Origin: an uncultured Collinsella sp. | GTDB lineage: Bacteria > Actinomycetota > Coriobacteriia > Coriobacteriales > Coriobacteriaceae | Assembly (NCBI GenBank): GCA_900541795.1 | Contig: UQLC01000003.1 | Location: forward strand, 80,517 to 144,516 | Length of the DNA: 64,000 nucleotides | Reading direction: 5' to 3' | In this document: positions 1 to 10,331 of the stretch, one piece after another | Layout of the letters: each line of letters starts with the position of its first letter | How positions within the stretch are numbered: position 1 is the first letter of the stretch | Position numbers and translations under genes: made by a program | The notes under the pieces: generated by a model | Seen by the model: only the letters and a program-made list of their open reading frames with translations | Told to the model about the DNA's origin: nothing | The model's database searches: none

Positions 1-1974
1 GTCGTACCCGTCCTCGCGCTCGGCGATAAAGTCCTCCGCCTGGGCGACGCGTGCTGCCTGGCGCATATCATCATCGCTCACCATGTCGCCGGCAAACTTG
101 AGGTTGCTCTCGACGGTACCCGAGAACAGGCGACCCTGCTGCGGAATATAACCGATGCGGCGGCGCAGCTCGGAAAGGGTCATGTCGCGCACATCGACGC
201 CGTCGAGCGAAATGCTGCCGCCCGTGACGTCGTACAGGCGCGGAATCAGCTGCACGAGCGTGGACTTGCCCGAGCCCGTGGAGCCAATGATGCCGAGCAT
301 CTGGCCGGCGTGCGTGGTGAAGTTTACGCCGCTAATGACGTCGGCGCGGGCATCGGGATACTGGAAGCTCACGTCACGGAAGGTGAGCTCGCCGCGCGGC
401 GCGCTGGCGGCGGGCAGTTTGGGCGAGGCGGGGTCGTTGATGCTCGTGGGGCAGGTGATGACCTCTTCCACGCGCTCGGCTGCGACCTCGGCGCGGGGCA
501 GGATGACCGAAACCATGGTGAGGATCATAAACGCCATGACGATCTGCATGGTGTAGGAGATGAACGCCATCATGTTGCCGACCTGCATCACGCCGTCGGA
601 CACGCCCTGCGCGCCAAACCAGACGATAAGCACGGTGATGCAGTTCATGACGAGCATCATGAGTGGCATCATAAAGCTCATGGCGCGGTTGGTGTAGAGC
701 TGCGTGGTCATCAGGTCGAGCGAAGCCTTGTCAAAACGCTCGAGCTCATGCTCCTCGCGGTTGAACGAGCGGATGGGCATCAGGCCGTCGAGCAGCTCGC
801 GGGCGGTAAGGTTCACGCGGTCCACAAAGCTCTGCATCTTTTTGAACTTGGGCATGGTGAGGCCCATAAGCACGCCGACGACGGCCGAGACGGCGATGAT
901 GGCCACGGCGATGGTCCACTCCAGGCCGGTGTGGTTGGCCAGGACGCGCATGACGGCGACGATGCCCATGACGGGGGCCATCAGGCACATGCGGATAAAC
1001 AGGGTTGCGGCCATCTGGATCTGCTGAATGTCGTTGGTGCAGCGGGTAATGAGCGAGGCCTGGCTAAACTTGCCCACTTCGGCCGGCGAGAAGTGCATAA
1101 CCTTGTTGAAGGTCTCGCGACGCAGGTCGCGGGCGATGGAGCAGGCGGTGCGCGAAGCCACGGCACCGGTCAGGATGGTGGCGACGAGCGACACCAGGCA
1201 CAGCCCAAACATAGTGGTCGCCATGCGGCTCAGGTAGGCGTTCTGCACATCGGCGGGGTCGATGCCCTGTGCCTTGTACTCGTCCTGTACATAGCTCACG
1301 GCGCGTTGGGTCACGATGGAGCCCGACATGGAACCCATTTTGTCCGCCATATCGTTGGCGCCCTCGACGAGCTTGCCCTGATCGATAAGACCGCCTTCAA
1401 CGCCTAGGCGCAGGCTCTTCATGGTGATCTTGCCGCCGTCGGCGTCGATCTGCTTTTGCATGCTCTGCGCCGCTGCGGCCTTCTGCTGCATCTCGGCGAG
1501 CTGCTCGGGCGTCATTGCCGCCATCTGCTCGGGGGTGGGCATGGCCTGAGCGCCGCTGTTGTCTTTCTCACCGGACGTGCCCATCATGTCGCCCATGGAG
1601 TCGGCATCGATGCCCTGGTTGAACGAAAGGACGACGGTCTCAGGCAGGCTCATGATGTCGGCAATCTTGCCGCCGTCGGCGCGCTCCTCCTCGGTGCCCT
1701 TGTACGTTCGAATGCCGTTTTTGTCAGCCTTGCTAAACACGGCCTCCACAGCCTTGGCGTCCTTGGCGCTCATAAAGAGTTCGAGGTCGTCGAGCGATTC
1801 GGCGCGGATGGTGTCGGGTACGGGCGAGGCGATACCGCCTTGCTGCACGCCCACGTCGACGATATCGCTCATATAGGTAGGCAGTGCCAGGTCGGCGTTG
1901 CAGCTGATTACGATGAGTACGATAGCTGTGAACAGTGCCAGGATATGCTTTTTAAAGAGCTTGAGAATCCTCAC
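1..1974 (-). CDS. ABC exporter, fused permease/ATPase (3' end beyond window)
   Basis: Half-size ABC exporter of the multidrug/lipid type that would act in the membrane as a dimer. A GTG start is chosen at 1974 because an AGGAG-type site precedes it and it overlaps the MarR stop (GTGA). The chain has a first membrane helix at about residues 9-28, then an unusually large insertion of about 200 residues before the second helix. The insertion is rich in Gln, Met and Ala and includes repeats of the type MTPEQ. The remaining membrane helices follow, then a nucleotide-binding domain from about residue 530 with Walker A GSTGSGKST (about 565) and the Q-loop YIPQQ. The signature and Walker B motifs lie outside the window. 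Coupling to a MarR gene suggests drug- or stress-induced export; the substrate is unknown. Confidence 0.88.
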   Translation of the reverse strand, partial: MRILKLFKKHILALFTAIVLIVISCNADLALPTYMSDIVDVGVQQGGIASPVPDTIRAESLDDLELFMSAKDAKAVEAVFSKADKNGIRTYKGTEEERADGGKIADIMSLPETVVLSFNQGIDADSMGDMMGTSGEKDNSGAQAMPTPEQMAAMTPEQLAEMQQKAAAAQSMQKQIDADGGKITMKSLRLGVEGGLIDQGKLVEGANDMADKMGSMSGSIVTQRAVSYVQDEYKAQGIDPADVQNAYLSRMATTMFGLCLVSLVATILTGAVASRTACSIARDLRRETFNKVMHFSPAEVGKFSQASLITRCTNDIQQIQMAATLFIRMCLMAPVMGIVAVMRVLANHTGLEWTIAVAIIAVSAVVGVLMGLTMPKFKKMQSFVDRVNLTARELLDGLMPIRSFNREEHELERFDKASLDLMTTQLYTNRAMSFMMPLMMLVMNCITVLIVWFGAQGVSDGVMQVGNMMAFISYTMQIVMAFMILTMVSVILPRAEVAAERVEEVITCPTSINDPASPKLPAASAPRGELTFRDVSFQYPDARADVISGVNFTTHAGQMLGIIGSTGSGKSTLVQLIPRLYDVTGGSISLDGVDVRDMTLSELRRRIGYIPQQGRLFSGTVESNLKFAGDMVSDDDMRQAARVAQAEDFIAEREDGYD

Positions 1975-2420
1975 TCGGCATCTCTCCTTTCTTGATTGCG
2001 GTCGATAATTTCGTTGGCACGTCTAAGAAGGCGCACCATCTCTTGGGTATCTGTTTCGCCGAGCTGCTCGAGGAAAGCCGCGGTGCGGTCCTCGAATTCC
2101 CGGCGTTTGATTTCGAGATCCTGGAATCCCTTGTCGGTCACTATGACGTGTACGCGACGACGGTCGGTCTTTGAGTGCTCACGCTCAACCCAACCCTTGG
2201 CTTCGAGAGCGCGTAGGATATTGGCGATGCGGGCGTTCGAGACCCAGGCGCGATTGGCGAGTTCGCTCGGCGTGAGCGAACCGCCAGCGAGCATAAGGGC
2301 GCGCATGACAGCCATCTCGCCGCTGAGAGCTTTGTCCACAAAGCGCGAAACGCGCTGGTGAATGCCGCCAAACTCGGTAAGGAGCTGACTCCCAAGCTCA
2401 TGGAAATCGGTATCTTCCAC
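1971..2420 (-). CDS. MarR-family transcriptional regulator
   Basis: Winged-helix regulator of 149 residues, the usual MarR length. It carries the typical central helix-turn-helix (residues about 45-75, with TPSELANRAWVSNARI) and the wing KTDRRRVHVIVTDKG. The start is GTG at 2420, about nine bases after AGGGG in the transcript. Its stop overlaps the start of the downstream ABC exporter, so the two are translationally coupled and the regulator probably controls that exporter. A long inverted repeat covers its own start region and is a likely autoregulatory site. Confidence 0.9.
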   Translation of the reverse strand: MEDTDFHELGSQLLTEFGGIHQRVSRFVDKALSGEMAVMRALMLAGGSLTPSELANRAWVSNARIANILRALEAKGWVEREHSKTDRRRVHVIVTDKGFQDLEIKRREFEDRTAAFLEQLGETDTQEMVRLLRRANEIIDRNQERRDAE

Positions 2421-2466
2421 CGAAAACCCCTAACACTAGAAACTATTTTCGGTGAAAGATGATACC
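2409..2466. promoter_or_regulatory. Inverted repeat over the marR start, candidate MarR operator
   Basis: The left arm GGTATCTTCCACCGAAAA (2409-2426) is repeated in inverse at 2446-2466, apart from a 3-base insertion and one mismatch. The arms flank about 20 bases containing the upstream region of the marR GTG start. The position between marR and the divergent SDR gene suggests repression of marR and its exporter. Binding is inferred, not shown. Confidence 0.5.
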
Positions 2467-2672
2467 CCCATACGCGGGCCTCATACAGTGGGCAATATAA
2501 AGAGCGCATAAAGACTTAAAATCATTCAATTGCTGAAGCGTTTTAAAGAACTATCATGCACGCGGTTAGGCGAGGGGTTGTCACCACCATGACGACTGGG
2601 ACTCATATAATCGCCACGTGCGATGCTCCAACTTCCCGCAAGGAGACACCTTACATAAAGGGGGATGGAGTC

Positions 2673-3422
2673 ATGGCATTTGACTTCACGGGCAAGACCG
2701 CGATTGTCACGGGCGGCACTCAGGGCATTGGCCTCGAGATCGCCAAGGGCATCGTCGCGGGCGGCGGACATGTCGCGCTCATCGCAAGGAACGCTGCTAA
2801 GGGCGAGGCCGCTGTGGCCGAGCTTGGCGAGGGCAACAAGTTCTATCAGCTCGATGTCGCCGATGCGCCCAAGGCGCGCGAGACCGTCGAGCAGATTTTC
2901 ACCGATCTGCCGCAGACCAACATCCTGATTAACTGCGCTGGCGTCATCAGCACCAAGAAGTTCGACGAGATCGATGACACCGAGTGGCGCCGTACCATCG
3001 ACATCAACCTCAACGGCACCTTTACCATGATGAACGCCGTGTACCCGCACTTTAAGGCGGCCCATGCCGGCACTATCGTCAACGTGAGCTCTGTTGCTGG
3101 CAAGATCGGCGGCGGCCTGCTCGGCACCGCGGCTTACGCGAGCTCCAAGGCCGGTGTTAACGGTCTAACCAAGGCAGTCGCCAAGGAAGGCGGCAAGTTT
3201 GGCGTTCGCTGCAACGCTGTATGCCCGTCGCTCACGCTTACCGATATGACCTCGATCCTCTCTGACGAGAACTCTCAGCGCATCATCAACGGTATTCCTC
3301 TGGGCCGCGCCGCCCAGGCCAGCGAGCCTGCGCAGATGGTGCTGTTCTTCGCTTCCGACCTCGCCAGCTTCGTGAACGGCGAGATCGGTGACTGCGACGG
3401 TGGCATCGTTCTGGACGGGTAA
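2673..3422 (+). CDS. Short-chain dehydrogenase/reductase
   Basis: NAD(P)-dependent oxidoreductase of 249 residues, the standard classical SDR length. The ATG at 2673 follows AAGGGGGATGGAG and gives the usual MAFDFTGKTAIVTGG opening. Seen motifs are the nucleotide-binding TGGTQGIG near residue 12, NCAG near residue 90, the catalytic Ser in NVSSVAG and the YASSK active-site Tyr/Lys. The next gene is a KdgT-type permease, so a role on a sugar-acid intermediate, for example a KduD-like step, is possible. The fold is certain but the substrate is not; FabG-like activity cannot be excluded. Confidence 0.85.
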   Translation: MAFDFTGKTAIVTGGTQGIGLEIAKGIVAGGGHVALIARNAAKGEAAVAELGEGNKFYQLDVADAPKARETVEQIFTDLPQTNILINCAGVISTKKFDEIDDTEWRRTIDINLNGTFTMMNAVYPHFKAAHAGTIVNVSSVAGKIGGGLLGTAAYASSKAGVNGLTKAVAKEGGKFGVRCNAVCPSLTLTDMTSILSDENSQRIINGIPLGRAAQASEPAQMVLFFASDLASFVNGEIGDCDGGIVLDG

Positions 3423-3530
3423 TACTCCGCGACGATTATTCGGCGACGGCTCCTGCGACTCGGGACCGTCGCCTTCTTTCTGATATAGGCGCATGCGGCT
3501 ACGATTCGCATGCATCCAAAGGAGATATAT

Positions 3531-4550
3531 ATGAGTGAATCGACTGCGGTGGAGGCGCCGGCGGCAAAGGAGCCGTTCTTTAAGATGTCCTCCATCCCGG
3601 GCGCCAATATCTTGGTGCCGCTTCTGTTGGGCTGTCTGCTCAACACGCTATTCCCCGACCTGTTCAAAACGCTCGGCAGCTTTACGCTTGGCATGACCCA
3701 GCAGGGCGCTGGCCCGCTCGTGGGCGCTTTTTTGCTCATCGTCGGTACGACGATTTCGTTTAAGAGCGCTCCTGCCGCCGCTGCCCGCGGCGCCATCATC
3801 ATCGCCGTCAAGCAGATCGTGGTCGTTGCCATGTCGCTGCTCATCCTGTATGTGTTCAACGACAACCTGTTTGGCATCTCGGCCATGGTAATGCTGGCCG
3901 CTTGCACGGGTGCCAACAACGCTATGTACGCTGGACTGATGGGCACCATGGGCAACGAGGCCGAACGTGGCGCCGTCGCCATCACCACGCTGGTTGTCGG
4001 CCCTCCGGTCACGATGATTGTGCTCGGCGCTGCCGGTCAGGCTCCGATCGGCTGGTCGCTCGTGGGCGCCATCCTGCCGATCGTCGTCGGCATTATCTTG
4101 GGTAACCTCTTCCCCAGCTTTAAGAAGATGATGGCACCGGCACTTTCCGCCATCATCGTGCTCGTCTTCTTTGCCATGGGCTCGACCATGACCTTTGGGC
4201 AGCTCATTAATGGCGGTCTTCCCGGTATTCTGCTCGGCGTGATCTGCTCGGTGGTCTTTGCTATCCCCGTTATCGCGGTCGATAAACTCACGGGCGGTAC
4301 GGGTGTCGCAGGTGCGGCCATTTCGAGCTGCGCCGGAGCCAATGTGGCCACGCCTGCTGCCATGGCAAGCGTCAACGAGGCAATGTACGGCGGTGCGGTG
4401 CTCGCGACGGCTACCGCACAGGTTGCAGCGTGCGCTATTGTGACGGCCATTTTGACCCCTCTGGTCACCAGCTGGTGCCACAAGCATTTTGAGGGCCAGG
4501 GCAACGGCGATAGCAAGGCAACGACCGACAAGGCCTCCGCAGCCGCCTAA
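3531..4550 (+). CDS. KdgT-type 2-keto-3-deoxygluconate permease
   Basis: Membrane transporter of 339 residues made almost entirely of hydrophobic helices. The ATG at 3531 is preferred over an upstream in-frame ATG because AAAGGAG ends 7 bases before it. The pattern of small residues (CTGANNAMYAGLMG, GAAISSCAGANVATPAAMA) matches the KdgT family, which imports 2-keto-3-deoxygluconate with protons. It lies 108 bases after the SDR gene in the same direction, consistent with uptake and oxidation of sugar acids from pectin or host glycans. The substrate is inferred from family only. Confidence 0.82.
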   Translation: MSESTAVEAPAAKEPFFKMSSIPGANILVPLLLGCLLNTLFPDLFKTLGSFTLGMTQQGAGPLVGAFLLIVGTTISFKSAPAAAARGAIIIAVKQIVVVAMSLLILYVFNDNLFGISAMVMLAACTGANNAMYAGLMGTMGNEAERGAVAITTLVVGPPVTMIVLGAAGQAPIGWSLVGAILPIVVGIILGNLFPSFKKMMAPALSAIIVLVFFAMGSTMTFGQLINGGLPGILLGVICSVVFAIPVIAVDKLTGGTGVAGAAISSCAGANVATPAAMASVNEAMYGGAVLATATAQVAACAIVTAILTPLVTSWCHKHFEGQGNGDSKATTDKASAAA

Positions 4551-4588
4551 TGCCAAGCGGCAATCAAAGCTAAAAACTAGCCATGCCA

Positions 4589-4624
4589 CAGGGCGGCCCC
4601 GGGGGAAATCCCGTGGTCGCCCTG
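4589..4624 (+). terminator. Hairpin after the KdgT gene
   Basis: CAGGGCGGCCCCGGG pairs with CCCGTGGTCGCCCTG around a six-base loop, about 40 bases after the kdgT-like stop. There is no strong T-run after it, so termination is probable but not certain. Confidence 0.45.
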
Positions 4625-5017
4625 CAGTTTCATGGGGTCTCTGGGGCACTTTACCCTGCTAAAACTGGCATAACAGCTAGAGTGAACGTCGTACAAAGGC
4701 AAGCAAAAATACCAAACAAATCGGTGAACGGTAGTTGTTCACGCTCGCATTTCCTGCGGATTTGTTAAAAACGCCCTAATGGTATAAAAAAAGAAACATA
4801 TAACAGCCCTGATGAAGGGGGTGGCTATGTTATCCTTCTCAGACGGGTGAAATCTTGGGTTTTGGGTTGTAGTTCCAAGGTGGACAAACGTTTTTCCTGC
4901 ACCAACGTGTGGTGAAGAACGGAAGAAGCTGGTAGTGCAAGCCGAAAATTCAAGAATTCAATAAGCAGCGGTGTGAGAGAGCGCCGCATTACACGTAACT
5001 AGGAGCGTGGTTACACA
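4625..5017 (+). promoter_or_regulatory. pflB upstream region with candidate promoter
   Basis: No gene seen in this long leader. A possible promoter is TTGTTA (4762-4767) with TATAAA (4783-4788), spaced slightly short at 15 bases, giving a leader of roughly 220 bases before pflB. The leader contains a tiny ORF of 12 codons starting at the ATG near 4812. I looked for a ZTP (pfl-motif) riboswitch here and did not find its conserved sequences. Confidence 0.35.
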
Positions 5018-7069
<2,052 letters not shown>

Positions 7070-7070
7070 C

Positions 7071-7095
7071 TATTGTTAGTGCTATACTAACAATA
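7071..7095 (+). repeat. Perfect stem-loop between the two PFL genes
   Basis: TATTGTTAGT and ACTAACAATA form a perfect 10-bp stem with loop GCTAT, beginning one base after the pflB stop. It is A+T-rich and lacks a following T-run. It could be a transcript-processing or stability site that sets the ratio of the two PFL chains, or a protein-binding palindrome. Confidence 0.6.
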
Positions 7096-7154
7096 ACTAT
7101 TACTGATTAGCGCGCCGGTTTCGGCCAGCGCCTATCAATCGAAGGAGACACATT

Positions 7155-7406
7155 ATGAAGGTTTCTGAAGTTTCCGAGACTCAGGCCGATAACCTGGTCC
7201 ACATGCTCGACGCTTACGCCGAGAAGGGTGGCCACCACCTGAACATCAACGTCTTCAACCGTGAGACGCTGCTCGACGCTCAGGCTCACCCCGAGAAGTA
7301 CCCGCAGCTGACCATCCGCGTTTCCGGCTATGCCGTGAACTTCCACACGCTCACCAAGGAGCAGCAGGACGAGGTCATTGCGCGTACCTTCCACGACAAG
7401 TTCTAA
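7155..7406 (+). CDS. grcA: Separately encoded glycyl-radical domain of pyruvate formate-lyase (GrcA-like)
   Basis: An 83-residue protein equivalent to the last part of PFL. It holds the radical motif RVSGYAVNF, with Gly58 as the predicted radical site, preceded by GGHHLNINVFNRETLLDA and followed by the PFL-like end LTKEQQDEVIARTF. GAAGGAGAC precedes the ATG. In E. coli, GrcA/YfiD is a spare part that repairs oxygen-damaged PFL. Here the main chain has no radical domain of its own, so this protein is probably an obligatory subunit activated by PflA (14633-15451). It lies in one operon with pflB. The family is certain; the subunit role is inferred from the missing domain. Confidence 0.93.
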   Translation: MKVSEVSETQADNLVHMLDAYAEKGGHHLNINVFNRETLLDAQAHPEKYPQLTIRVSGYAVNFHTLTKEQQDEVIARTFHDKF

Positions 7407-7433
7407 AGGGGTTTAACTCCCGCAGGATCGCCG

Positions 7434-7555
7434 GGCCGCTTTGGGTTACTTTCCAAAACGTCCTCGGACATGCAAAGAGGCTCCGCTGCGCGCGTTGCGC
7501 GGCGGAGCCTCTTTGCGTCCTGCGGGATGTTTTGGAAAATAACCCAAAACCGGCC
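7434..7555 (+). repeat. Long covarying hairpin, copy A (after grcA)
   Basis: The outer arms include TTGGGTTA..TTTCCAAAAC and its inverse. The internal loop is GTCCTC on the 5' side and TGCGGGAT on the 3' side. A 4-bp helix GGAC/GTCC follows, then ATG opposite C, then the inner arm CAAAGAGGCTCCGC with its inverse. It begins 28 bases after the grcA stop. The same architecture occurs at copies B, C and D with different arms but the same internal loop. Confidence 0.8.
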
Positions 7556-7670
7556 ATGTGGGGTCCTTTGGAGTCACCCTTTAGGCGGAACTCTCCTAAT
7601 TATTTGGATGAGTCGTTTACTTACTTGTACTGTTACCGTCTTCCCGCTGTTGTTGGGGTATGCTTTGTTC

Positions 7671-7690
7671 GTATGTAAACGTATGACATG
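7671..7690. promoter_or_regulatory. LacI-type operator upstream of scrR
   Basis: GTATGTAAACGTATGACATG matches the core of the operators before the GH32 gene (TGTCAA-CGTTTTCA type in inverse). It lies just upstream of the repressor gene, so the repressor probably controls itself. Confidence 0.5.
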
Positions 7691-7708
7691 TTGATGGGGG
7701 AGGGTGCT

Positions 7709-8719
7709 ATGGCTCGCGAGAGTGCTCGTTCTAAGGATACGGCTAAGCCTGGCATCAAGGAAGTTGCGGCGGTGGCGGGGGTTTCGCCTACTACGGTATC
7801 TCGTGTGCTTAATAATCGTGGCTATATTAGCCAAGAGACCCGCGATAAGGTCCATGCCGCGATGAAGCGCATCAACTATACGCCCAACGATATCGCTCGT
7901 GCCATGCTCAACGGTCGCCTGAATCTTATCGGTATGATCGTCCCCTATGTCAGCAGTCCGTTTCATGCCCAAGTGGTTCAAGTCATTGAGCATACCCTGG
8001 CCGAAAACGGTTTTAAGATGCTGCTGTGCAATAGCGCCAATCGACCCGAGCTTGAGCGCTCTTATATCGACATGCTTCGACGCAATATGGTTGATGGCGT
8101 CATCGTCAACTCGCTTAATATCGGTGCCGAGGCGTATGCCGAGATGGGCTTGAGTCTGGTTGGTATCGACTGCGACCTTGGCGAAGCCTCTGTTCAGATT
8201 GCGAGCGACAGCTATAGCATCGGCGAACTTGCCACGCGTCGCCTGATCGATGACGGATGTTCACGCATCCTGTGCCTGCGCAGCAATAGCCGCATGCGCA
8301 TGCCTGCCAATAAGCGTACCGATGCCTACCTCGATGTTGTTGAGCAGGCCGGTTTGCCCGCGCTTGTCCGTGAGGTCGAGTTCGTTAAGCCCGACGACGA
8401 AAAGAGCGCGGTCGTTGCGAAGATCCTCGATGAGAACCCCGATATTGACGGCATCTTTGCGGGAGACGACACGATGGCGGCCATCTGCCTCAACGTGATG
8501 AAGCAGCGCGGCTTGAGCGCTCCGGATGATATTAAGGTCGTGGGCGCGGATGGTGCCCGCCGCACTATGACGTTTATGCCTGACTTAACAACCGTGCGCC
8601 AAGATATCGATCGCATCGGTGAGCTCGCGGCGCAATCCATCGTCGCTCTTGTTAACGGTGAAAAGCCCGAATCGAATATCAAGCTCCCCGTTGAACTCAT
8701 TGAGGGTAAAACCGCGTAG
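7709..8719 (+). CDS. scrR: LacI-family repressor of the sucrose genes
   Basis: LacI/GalR regulator of 336 residues. An N-terminal helix-turn-helix (IKEVAAVAGVSPTTVSRVLNNRG, split here as IKEVAAVAGVSPTTVS and RVLNNRG) is followed by the hinge helix region and a periplasmic-binding-like sugar domain. The ATG at 7709 is chosen because GGGGGAGGG lies just before it; an upstream in-frame ATG at 7688 lacks a site. Operator-like palindromes lie before this gene and before the GH32 gene, pointing to control of the following GH32, PTS and hydrolase genes. The inducer is probably sucrose or a fructose-containing phosphate, inferred from context. Confidence 0.88.
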   Translation: MARESARSKDTAKPGIKEVAAVAGVSPTTVSRVLNNRGYISQETRDKVHAAMKRINYTPNDIARAMLNGRLNLIGMIVPYVSSPFHAQVVQVIEHTLAENGFKMLLCNSANRPELERSYIDMLRRNMVDGVIVNSLNIGAEAYAEMGLSLVGIDCDLGEASVQIASDSYSIGELATRRLIDDGCSRILCLRSNSRMRMPANKRTDAYLDVVEQAGLPALVREVEFVKPDDEKSAVVAKILDENPDIDGIFAGDDTMAAICLNVMKQRGLSAPDDIKVVGADGARRTMTFMPDLTTVRQDIDRIGELAAQSIVALVNGEKPESNIKLPVELIEGKTA

Positions 8720-8769
8720 TTCATCCCGTGCCAAAAGAATTCCTCAAACGCCTCTGATGACCGTTCGCC

Positions 8770-8858
8770 GGCATATGTCAACCGTTTGCCGACGACTGGA
8801 ACTGCGAAAAGACGTATTGGTGTGAAAACGTTTGACATATGAAAACGATTGACATATC
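8770..8858. promoter_or_regulatory. Cluster of three LacI-type operators before the GH32/scr genes
   Basis: Three related sites are seen: CATATGTCAACCGTTTGCC (8772-8790, inverse orientation), TGAAAACGTTTGACATATG (8823-8841) and TGAAAACGATTGACATAT (8839-8856). The last two are direct repeats overlapping by three bases. They sit 45-130 bases before the GH32 start, fitting cooperative repression or looping by the adjacent LacI protein. Confidence 0.65.
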
Positions 8859-8903
8859 TTGCAGTTGTACCGAGTTAGTATCTCGTGAGAAAGGAAGTCT
8901 CGG

Positions 8904-10286
8904 ATGCACAAGGTGTATTACCAGCCTGAGGGAATTTGGGTAGGCGACATCATGCCGTACGGCGAGGACGGCACGTTCTATCTCTATCATCAGCGTGACA
9001 CGCGAAACCCCGGACCTTTCGGAGAGCCGTTTGGCTGGGCACTCGCGACAACCAAGGATTTCGTCAACTACAAAGACTTTGGCGAGAGCCTTGAGCGTGG
9101 CGGCGACGAGGAAGTCGACCAGTATGTTTATGCCGGCACGGTGTTTAAGGTGGGCGACAAGTACCATGCGCTCTACACTGGTTGCAATCGCGATAAGGTC
9201 AAGGCACGTTTGATGAAGCAGGTTCTTCTTCACGCAACGAGTGACGACGCCGTCAAGTGGGAGAAGAACATCGCCGAGACGCTGCTTCCGCCCCAGGAGG
9301 GTTACGATGACCGCAACTGGCGCGATCCCTTTGTGCTCTGGGATGAGGAGAACGAAGAGTACATGCTCATCCTCGGCACGCGTGTGGGCGAGGACAAGCG
9401 TCTGATGACCGGTCGTCTGGTCAAGTTCACCTCCAAGGACCTGGATACCTGGGAGTTCCAGGGCGACTGGTGGAATCCGGGCCTGTACACCATGTTCGAG
9501 ATGCCTGATCTCTTTAAGATGGGCGACTGGTGGTATCTGGTGTTCTCCGAGTACAGTGATGGCAACAAGACCCGTTATCGCATGTCTCGCTCCATCAACG
9601 GTCCTTGGATCACTCCTGCGGACGATTCCTTCGATGGCCGCGCGTACTATGCCGCGCGTACCGCATTTGATGGCGAGCGCCGCGTTCTCTTTGGTTGGGT
9701 TCCTACGCGTGACGAGGGCGGCGACCCCAGCTCTTACCTATGGGGTGGCACCTTTATGCCCCTCGAGATCGTTCAGCGTGCCGACGGAACGCTCGGCACC
9801 AAGCTCCCCGACAGCATGCTTGGCGCCTTTGGCGAGGCTAAGGCAGTCGAGACCTTTGAGCTTTCCTGCGAGTCGGGCAAGATCGAGCAGGTGCTCGCCG
9901 CGGATGCCGGCTCCACCTACTTGCTCGATGCCGACATTGAGCTCGGCGGTAACGCTGCCGGCTTCTCGGTCAAGTTCGCCGAGGACGCCGAGACCGGTCT
10001 TGCCTATGAGTTCCGCGCCAACCTGCGCGAGGGCAAGCTCGAGTTCACGCCGGCTCCCCAGTACCCGTGGTTCCAGGTCAACAACATGGGCCTCGAGCGT
10101 CCGTTGTTCTTTAAGGGCGAGGGCACTCACCATGTGCGTCTGGTCGTCGACGACGACATCGCGACCATCTTTGTCGATGATGTTGCGCTCAACGCTCGCT
10201 TCTGCAACAAGCAGGGCCAGGGTGTGGCGCTTACCGTCACCGACGGTGCGCTCAAGTGCGCAAACGCAACGATCGCGTCTCTGTAG
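8904..10286 (+). CDS. Divergent GH32-family beta-fructosidase-like enzyme
   Basis: Five-bladed propeller glycoside hydrolase of 460 residues with a C-terminal beta-sandwich, presumably cytoplasmic because no signal peptide is seen. The usual WMNDPNG is replaced by IWVGDIMPYG, which keeps the nucleophile Asp (D15). The transition-state motif is WRDPF (about residue 139) and the acid/base motif is EMPDLF (E199, usually ECPDLF). All three acidic residues remain, so it should be active, but the substrate pocket near the nucleophile differs from sucrose hydrolases. It lies between the LacI operators and the PTS gene. A fructo-oligosaccharide or other fructoside released or imported by the system is the likely substrate. 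The start ATG follows GAAAGGAAG. Confidence 0.85.
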   Translation: MHKVYYQPEGIWVGDIMPYGEDGTFYLYHQRDTRNPGPFGEPFGWALATTKDFVNYKDFGESLERGGDEEVDQYVYAGTVFKVGDKYHALYTGCNRDKVKARLMKQVLLHATSDDAVKWEKNIAETLLPPQEGYDDRNWRDPFVLWDEENEEYMLILGTRVGEDKRLMTGRLVKFTSKDLDTWEFQGDWWNPGLYTMFEMPDLFKMGDWWYLVFSEYSDGNKTRYRMSRSINGPWITPADDSFDGRAYYAARTAFDGERRVLFGWVPTRDEGGDPSSYLWGGTFMPLEIVQRADGTLGTKLPDSMLGAFGEAKAVETFELSCESGKIEQVLAADAGSTYLLDADIELGGNAAGFSVKFAEDAETGLAYEFRANLREGKLEFTPAPQYPWFQVNNMGLERPLFFKGEGTHHVRLVVDDDIATIFVDDVALNARFCNKQGQGVALTVTDGALKCANATIASL

Positions 10287-10331
10287 CGGCAACGAACCGT
10301 TTTATGATTTAGAAAAGGAATGGAGAGGAAC

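Noticed and set aside
310..1407. 365-residue plus-strand frame opposite the ABC exporter
   Set aside because: His/Gly/Asp-rich antisense shadow with no start signal.
4812..5017. Possible ZTP (pfl-motif) riboswitch before pflB
   Set aside because: The conserved pseudoknot sequences of that motif were not found; the leader remains unexplained.
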